NCBI RefSeq assembly: GCF_014205215.1 | Contig: NZ_JACHNC010000001.1 | Coordinates: 9,234,501 to 9,298,500 of the forward strand | Length of the DNA: 64,000 nt | Reading direction: 5' to 3' | Source of the DNA: Actinoplanes lobatus | GTDB taxonomy: Bacteria; Actinomycetota; Actinomycetes; Mycobacteriales; Micromonosporaceae | Shown: in pieces, positions 63,745 to 64,000 of the stretch | How positions within the stretch are numbered: the stretch's first letter is position 1 | Layout of the letters: the number at the start of each line of letters is the position of its first letter | Notes under the pieces: model-generated | Told to the model about the DNA's origin: nothing | Seen by the model: only the letters and a program-made list of their open reading frames with translations | The model's database searches: none | Position numbers and translations under genes: made by a program

Positions 63745-64000
63745 CCGCCGGCAGCCGTGCCGAACCGGGCGAACCGCACGCCGGGCGCGGTGGGCCCGGT
63801 CCGCCGGGCCACCCCGAGGCCGCTGACGCCCTCGACCGCGACCTCGACGATGTCGGCGTCGGCGAAGAGCACCGTCTCCCCGCCGACGGGCATGGTGAGG
63901 ATCAGCTCGCCGTGGTCGCGGACCTCCCCGCCGGCCGCGGTGAGCCCGGTGGCGCCGCTGATCAGGTACGGGTCGAGGTTGGGGTGCGGGGTGGCGATCA
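63741..64000 (-). CDS. Unidentified protein, C-terminal part (cut by window edge)
   Basis: The last 86 or so residues of a gene that continues to the right. They read as a beta-rich segment (LISGATGLTAAGGEVRDHGE, LILTMPVGGETVLFADADIVEV) with a C-terminal ARRTGPTAPGVRFARFG tail. GC3 is high, and the stop overlaps the DUF1810 start. I do not recognise the family; it looks like the end of a beta-sandwich or a substrate-binding cap. Confidence 0.55.
   Translation of the reverse strand, partial: IATPHPNLDPYLISGATGLTAAGGEVRDHGELILTMPVGGETVLFADADIVEVAVEGVSGLGVARRTGPTAPGVRFARFGTAAGG

Overview
The window is high-GC (about 70%) DNA with near-saturated GC in third codon positions, many GTG and TTG starts, and actinobacterial marker genes: RbpA, a mycothiol-dependent maleylpyruvate isomerase-type protein, DUF397/DUF5753 regulator pairs, AfsR/SARP regulation, and a split lnt-ppm pair. 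I read it as a filamentous actinomycete chromosome, most likely Micromonosporaceae (Actinoplanes-like: motile, with a chemoreceptor and c-di-GMP enzymes). That assignment is inference from gene content. I found no rRNA, tRNA, insertion sequence, prophage or CRISPR array.

Layout. 0-9 kb: a truncated chemoreceptor, a TylF-like methyltransferase, a secreted GH11 xylanase with CBM2, an iron-siderophore ABC transporter behind an excellent IdeR/DmdR-type iron box, a SIMPL-domain protein, a small secreted protein and a GH26-like glycosidase. 9-14.5 kb: a PotADBC polyamine-type ABC operon divergent from a FadR-type GntR regulator and a soluble Cache-domain protein. 14.5-20 kb: a giant AfsR/SARP regulator, an SGNH lipoprotein, and a membrane protein-ECF sigma pair in unusual order. 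20-26 kb: an SDR, a zinc-ribbon coiled-coil protein, RbpA with a perfect sigma-R-type promoter, FxsA, and the lnt-ppm lipoprotein acylation/mannosylation operon.

26-34 kb is a lysine-fermentation-type cluster. kamA is divergent from an overlapping operon kdd - amidohydrolase - kamD - kamE - kal - mutL. Together they should convert L-lysine through beta-lysine and 3,5-diaminohexanoate towards crotonyl-CoA, but no 3-keto-5-aminohexanoate cleavage enzyme (kce) is present; an amidohydrolase sits in the operon instead.

34-44.8 kb is the most unusual part. It holds a CsbD stress protein and a WhiJ-like HTH/DUF5753 regulator in an operon with a 1274-residue CHAT-protease / STAND-ATPase / TPR protein whose C-terminus carries near-identical 123-bp repeats. 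A DUF397 gene is divergent from the regulator. Next come a rifampin-phosphotransferase-like PEP-utilising enzyme with 36-bp in-frame repeats in its linker, a TetR regulator with a clear palindromic operator, and two intergenic minisatellites (30 bp and 59 bp units). The CHAT-STAND-TPR locus is the best candidate for an undescribed (conflict, cell-death or antiphage-type) system.

44-64 kb: truncated haemoglobin divergent from an AlaA-like aminotransferase, Lrp regulator, acyl-CoA dehydrogenase, a two-component system next to a MacB/FtsX-like exporter, two GGDEF proteins (one with a broken active site), an SfnB/DszC-like flavoenzyme, two GNAT acetyltransferases, a 5'-3' exonuclease, a secreted HNH nuclease, a PBP4-type carboxypeptidase, a DUF1810 protein, and an unidentified gene cut by the right edge.
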